Assembly: GCA_020355325.1 (NCBI GenBank)
Contig: CP070664.1
Span: forward strand, 1,642,168 to 1,682,308
Source of the DNA: Caldifarciminota bacterium
Lineage (GTDB): Bacteria > Hydrothermota > Tepidihabitantia > SM23-42
Length of the DNA stretch: 40,141 bases
Reading direction: 5' to 3'
Shown: positions 38,223-40,141 of the stretch, piece by piece
How positions within the stretch are numbered: position 1 is the first letter of the stretch
Layout: every line of letters begins with the position of its first letter
The notes under the pieces: model-generated
The model's database searches: none
What the model saw: only the letters and a program-made list of their open reading frames with translations
What the model was told of the DNA's origin: nothing
Made by a program: the position numbers and the translations under genes

Positions 38223-38990
38223 ATGCATAGAATTTGGGCAATCATTGAAAATACATTTAAGGAAAGTTTACGTCAGCGAATACTCGTTTTGCTGATCGTG
38301 TTCAGCATATTGCTCATCATTGTCTCACTGTTTCTTGAACCCTTTGCTTTGGGTGAATCACCAAAAATTTTGCGCGACCTCGGCCTCGCAGTTGCATCGC
38401 TCTTTGCCGTACTCGTTGTGATAATCATCGGTTCAACACTCATCCATAAGGATATCGAAAAACGAACGATTTATACTGTGATTGCAAAACCGGTTAAAAG
38501 GACTGAGATTATTGTCGGTAAGTTCCTCGGCCTCTTCTTACTCATCGTGATTTTGGAATGTGCCATGGCCGTCATTCACCAGTGCGTCATACTTATTTAT
38601 GAGGGGGCATTTGATTTTCCCCTTCTTATCGCTACACCATTTTCTTTGATCGAAATCATGATTTTATTGGGGATTTTATTACTCTTTTCTTCTTTTTCTT
38701 CACCAACGCTGAGCGCAATGATGGGCATTATCTTCTTTATTATTGGCCACGCAAGTCCCGATCTTAAATTATTTGCCGATCAGACACAAGTTGCCTTCTT
38801 AAAATATCTTGCTTATGGATTCTACTATATCTTACCAAATTTGGAGAATTTTAACCTAAGACTTGAACTTGTCCACAAATTACCATTTCATGCGGACCAA
38901 CTGCTCTTTTCAATCTGTTATGGGTTTATCTATACAATATTCTTACTGTATCTTTCCATTATAGTATTTGAAAGGAGAGAATTCAAATGA
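38223..38990 (+). CDS. ABC-2 type transporter permease
   Basis: The 255-residue membrane protein has about six predicted helices. The first is near residues 20-38 after FKESLRQRILVLLIV, and the last is near the C-terminus (FIYTIFLLYLSIIVF). IHKDIEKRTIYTVIAKPVKR followed by TEIIVGKFLGL is the cytoplasmic coupling segment typical of NosY-like ABC-2 permeases. It pairs with the ATPase upstream to make an exporter of unknown substrate. No ribosome site is obvious before ATG 38223. Its stop overlaps the ATG of a 13-codon ORF (ATGA) that has the AAAGGAG ribosome site. Confidence 0.87.
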   Translation: MHRIWAIIENTFKESLRQRILVLLIVFSILLIIVSLFLEPFALGESPKILRDLGLAVASLFAVLVVIIIGSTLIHKDIEKRTIYTVIAKPVKRTEIIVGKFLGLFLLIVILECAMAVIHQCVILIYEGAFDFPLLIATPFSLIEIMILLGILLLFSSFSSPTLSAMMGIIFFIIGHASPDLKLFADQTQVAFLKYLAYGFYYILPNLENFNLRLELVHKLPFHADQLLFSICYGFIYTIFLLYLSIIVFERREFK

Positions 38991-39028
38991 AGGTGGAAAT
39001 TCTACTTTCTCTTTTTTTAAAATCATGA
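38987..39028 (+). CDS. 13-codon bridging ORF or misread 5' end of the next gene
   Basis: ATG 38987 has AAAGGAG nine bases upstream and encodes MKVEILLSLFLKS, then TGA at 39026-39028. Its ATG overlaps the permease stop and its TGA overlaps the next gene's ATG, both as ATGA. One extra T in the T7 run at 39012-39018 would instead fuse it in frame to the next gene as MKVEILLSLFFKIMKRV. Confidence 0.4.
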   Translation: MKVEILLSLFLKS

Positions 39029-39855
39029 AGAGAGTCCTTATCATAGTGCTCCTGCTCTTACTCATCGGCAATTTTTCCTATCGAATAGATCTAAGAAAAT
39101 CGCCTCATGAATTAATTGGGGAGTTGATGTATTTTCCTTCAGGGACTGCAATTAGAGCTTTATCTATGGGATTTTATGCACCATTGGCTGATCTCATCTG
39201 GCTTCGTTTTGTCCAGTACTATGGTGAGCATAGACTCACTGATGCGAAATTTGAATTGATGTACCATATTCTCGATGTTCTAACCACACTAGATCAAAAA
39301 TTTCTGTATGCCTATACGCTTGGTGGGCTCATGCTGACTACTGAGTCGAATAACCCTGAGCAGGCGAGAAAATTGTTGCACAAGGGAATACACGCCAACA
39401 CCGATGACTGGCGTATTCCATTTGTGTATGGATTTATTCATTACGTCTTTCTTCATAAATACCATATCGCGGAGGCATATTTTCGTCTCTCTGCCCAAAA
39501 ACCGAATGCACCAGATATACCACAGCGCTGGGCAGCATATGTTTTATATACAAAACTTGGCGATCTCAGAACATCGCTCGGCCTGTGGATCGATCTCTAT
39601 ATGAGCACTGAAAACCCTGAAGAAAAGGCGATTGCAGAGATTTACATCAGAGACATAAAGATGGAATTGGACATTGAATTTCTCAATGCGAAAATTGAAG
39701 AGTTTATTGAAAAGACTGGCCAGATACCATATACATTCAGAACACTAATTGCTTATGGCTTACTCGATTCCATCCCTGCCGAACCACATAATGAAGATTA
39801 CATCATCAGGGAGGGAAAGGCGTATTCAACCTGGCAGTTCAAATTTAAACGGTAA
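39025..39855 (+). CDS. Membrane-anchored TPR-like conserved protein
   Basis: The 276-residue protein begins MKRVLIIVLLLLLIGNFSYR, a signal anchor, then an outward helical region. Segments LMYFPSGTAIRALSMGFYAP, ADLIWLRFVQYYGEH, YHILDVLTTLDQKFLYAYTL and NPEQARKLLHKGI are typical of a TPR-like family I have seen in candidate-phylum genomes. Function is unknown. It follows the ABC permease and may be an envelope partner of the exporter. No ribosome site lies directly before ATG 39025; the good one is upstream of the 13-codon ORF, so either coupling or a frame error explains its expression. The longer frame from 38968 is not preferred. Confidence 0.72.
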   Translation: MKRVLIIVLLLLLIGNFSYRIDLRKSPHELIGELMYFPSGTAIRALSMGFYAPLADLIWLRFVQYYGEHRLTDAKFELMYHILDVLTTLDQKFLYAYTLGGLMLTTESNNPEQARKLLHKGIHANTDDWRIPFVYGFIHYVFLHKYHIAEAYFRLSAQKPNAPDIPQRWAAYVLYTKLGDLRTSLGLWIDLYMSTENPEEKAIAEIYIRDIKMELDIEFLNAKIEEFIEKTGQIPYTFRTLIAYGLLDSIPAEPHNEDYIIREGKAYSTWQFKFKR

Positions 39856-39917
39856 GCTTCCCAAATTTTGAATAGTAGGCAATATGAATGCTTGTAGCCG
39901 AAGGATTGGTGATAGAG

Positions 39918-40141
39918 TTATTCGTGTGCTTCTTTATCGAACTTTTTTCCTAGATTTTCGACCATTCTATTAAAACTTTCTGCGACGTCATGAATTTCAT
40001 CGTGCTTTCTGAACTTTAATCTTGTCGATAAGTCGCCCTCACCAACTTGATCCATGGCTTCTTTTAATTTATACAGAGGTCCTGCCGTGCGTTGAGAAAG
40101 GTAAATAACATAAATAACAATAAACGCTAACACGACAAAAA
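39918..40141 (-). CDS. HAMP-domain membrane protein, C-terminal fragment (partial)
   Basis: The frame stays open through the right edge, so only the last 74 or so residues are seen. A membrane helix (FVVLAFIVIYVIYLSQ) is followed by a HAMP domain: RTAGPLYKLKEAMDQVGEGD, then LSTRLKFRKHDEIHDVAESF and a short tail. No kinase or methyl-accepting domain follows, so the protein ends just after HAMP. Short periplasm-membrane-HAMP proteins of this kind are known as conserved hypotheticals. It converges on the TPR-like gene with a 62-nt gap holding no clear terminator. Confidence 0.7.
   Translation of the reverse strand, partial: FVVLAFIVIYVIYLSQRTAGPLYKLKEAMDQVGEGDLSTRLKFRKHDEIHDVAESFNRMVENLGKKFDKEAHE

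Overview
The window reads as a chromosomal segment of an uncultivated Gram-negative-type bacterium. Gene content (type IV pilus ATPases, PgpH-type HD protein, LysM and lipoprotein genes, a long island of archaeal/bacterial-type LeuCD aconitase homologues) and the TPR/ABC-2 genes at the right end remind me of candidate phyla such as WOR-3 (Stahlbacteria). That placement is an inference from memory, not a computed result. No tRNA, rRNA, CRISPR array or insertion sequence was seen.

Layout. 1-4563 (minus): a DUF21/CNNM fragment, ybeY, an HD membrane phosphodiesterase, phoH, a LysM protein and a small coiled-coil lipoprotein. 4724-9143 (plus): ispD, dxr, rseP and a radical-SAM-like protein with an altered cysteine motif. 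9364-24273 (minus): queE, a DUF366 gene, a TPR gene, trkA, then a carbon-metabolism island: leuD1-leuC1, a short citryl-CoA-lyase-type citrate synthase homologue, sucD-like, sucC-like, an HD gene, leuD2-leuC2 and an isocitrate dehydrogenase. Beyond it lie a GNAT-like gene overlapping a serine-palmitoyltransferase-like gene, then purB. 24371-32594 (minus): truA, a PilS-like histidine kinase, pilC, pilT and two tandem pilB genes. 32692-36821 (plus): a four-gene peptidoglycan-recycling operon (NamZ, MurU-like, AmgK-like, AmiE-like). 36871 to the end: a YfiM-like protein, an ABC exporter, a TPR-like membrane-anchored protein and a HAMP-domain fragment.

How the genes may work together. The island at 11713-20315 could convert citrate in two steps through a CoA ligase plus citryl-CoA lyase, with aconitase and isocitrate dehydrogenase alongside. 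This is the Hydrogenobacter-type way of running citrate cleavage in the reductive TCA cycle, although an oxidative or partial TCA role is not excluded. The NamZ-MurU-AmgK-AmiE operon would free MurNAc from cell-wall fragments and return it to UDP-MurNAc. NamZ and AmiE lack signal peptides, so the route may be cytoplasmic. The GNAT/SPT pair suggests sphingolipid-like lipid synthesis.

Sequence-level signals. leuD1 is interrupted by an in-frame TGA, after which the same frame encodes the missing family C-terminus. At least eight transcription units have a sigma70-type promoter whose -10 box lies 5-9 nt before the start codon, which implies leaderless mRNAs. Several dispersed intergenic repeat families are present, and one of them has become part of the coding ends of leuD2.
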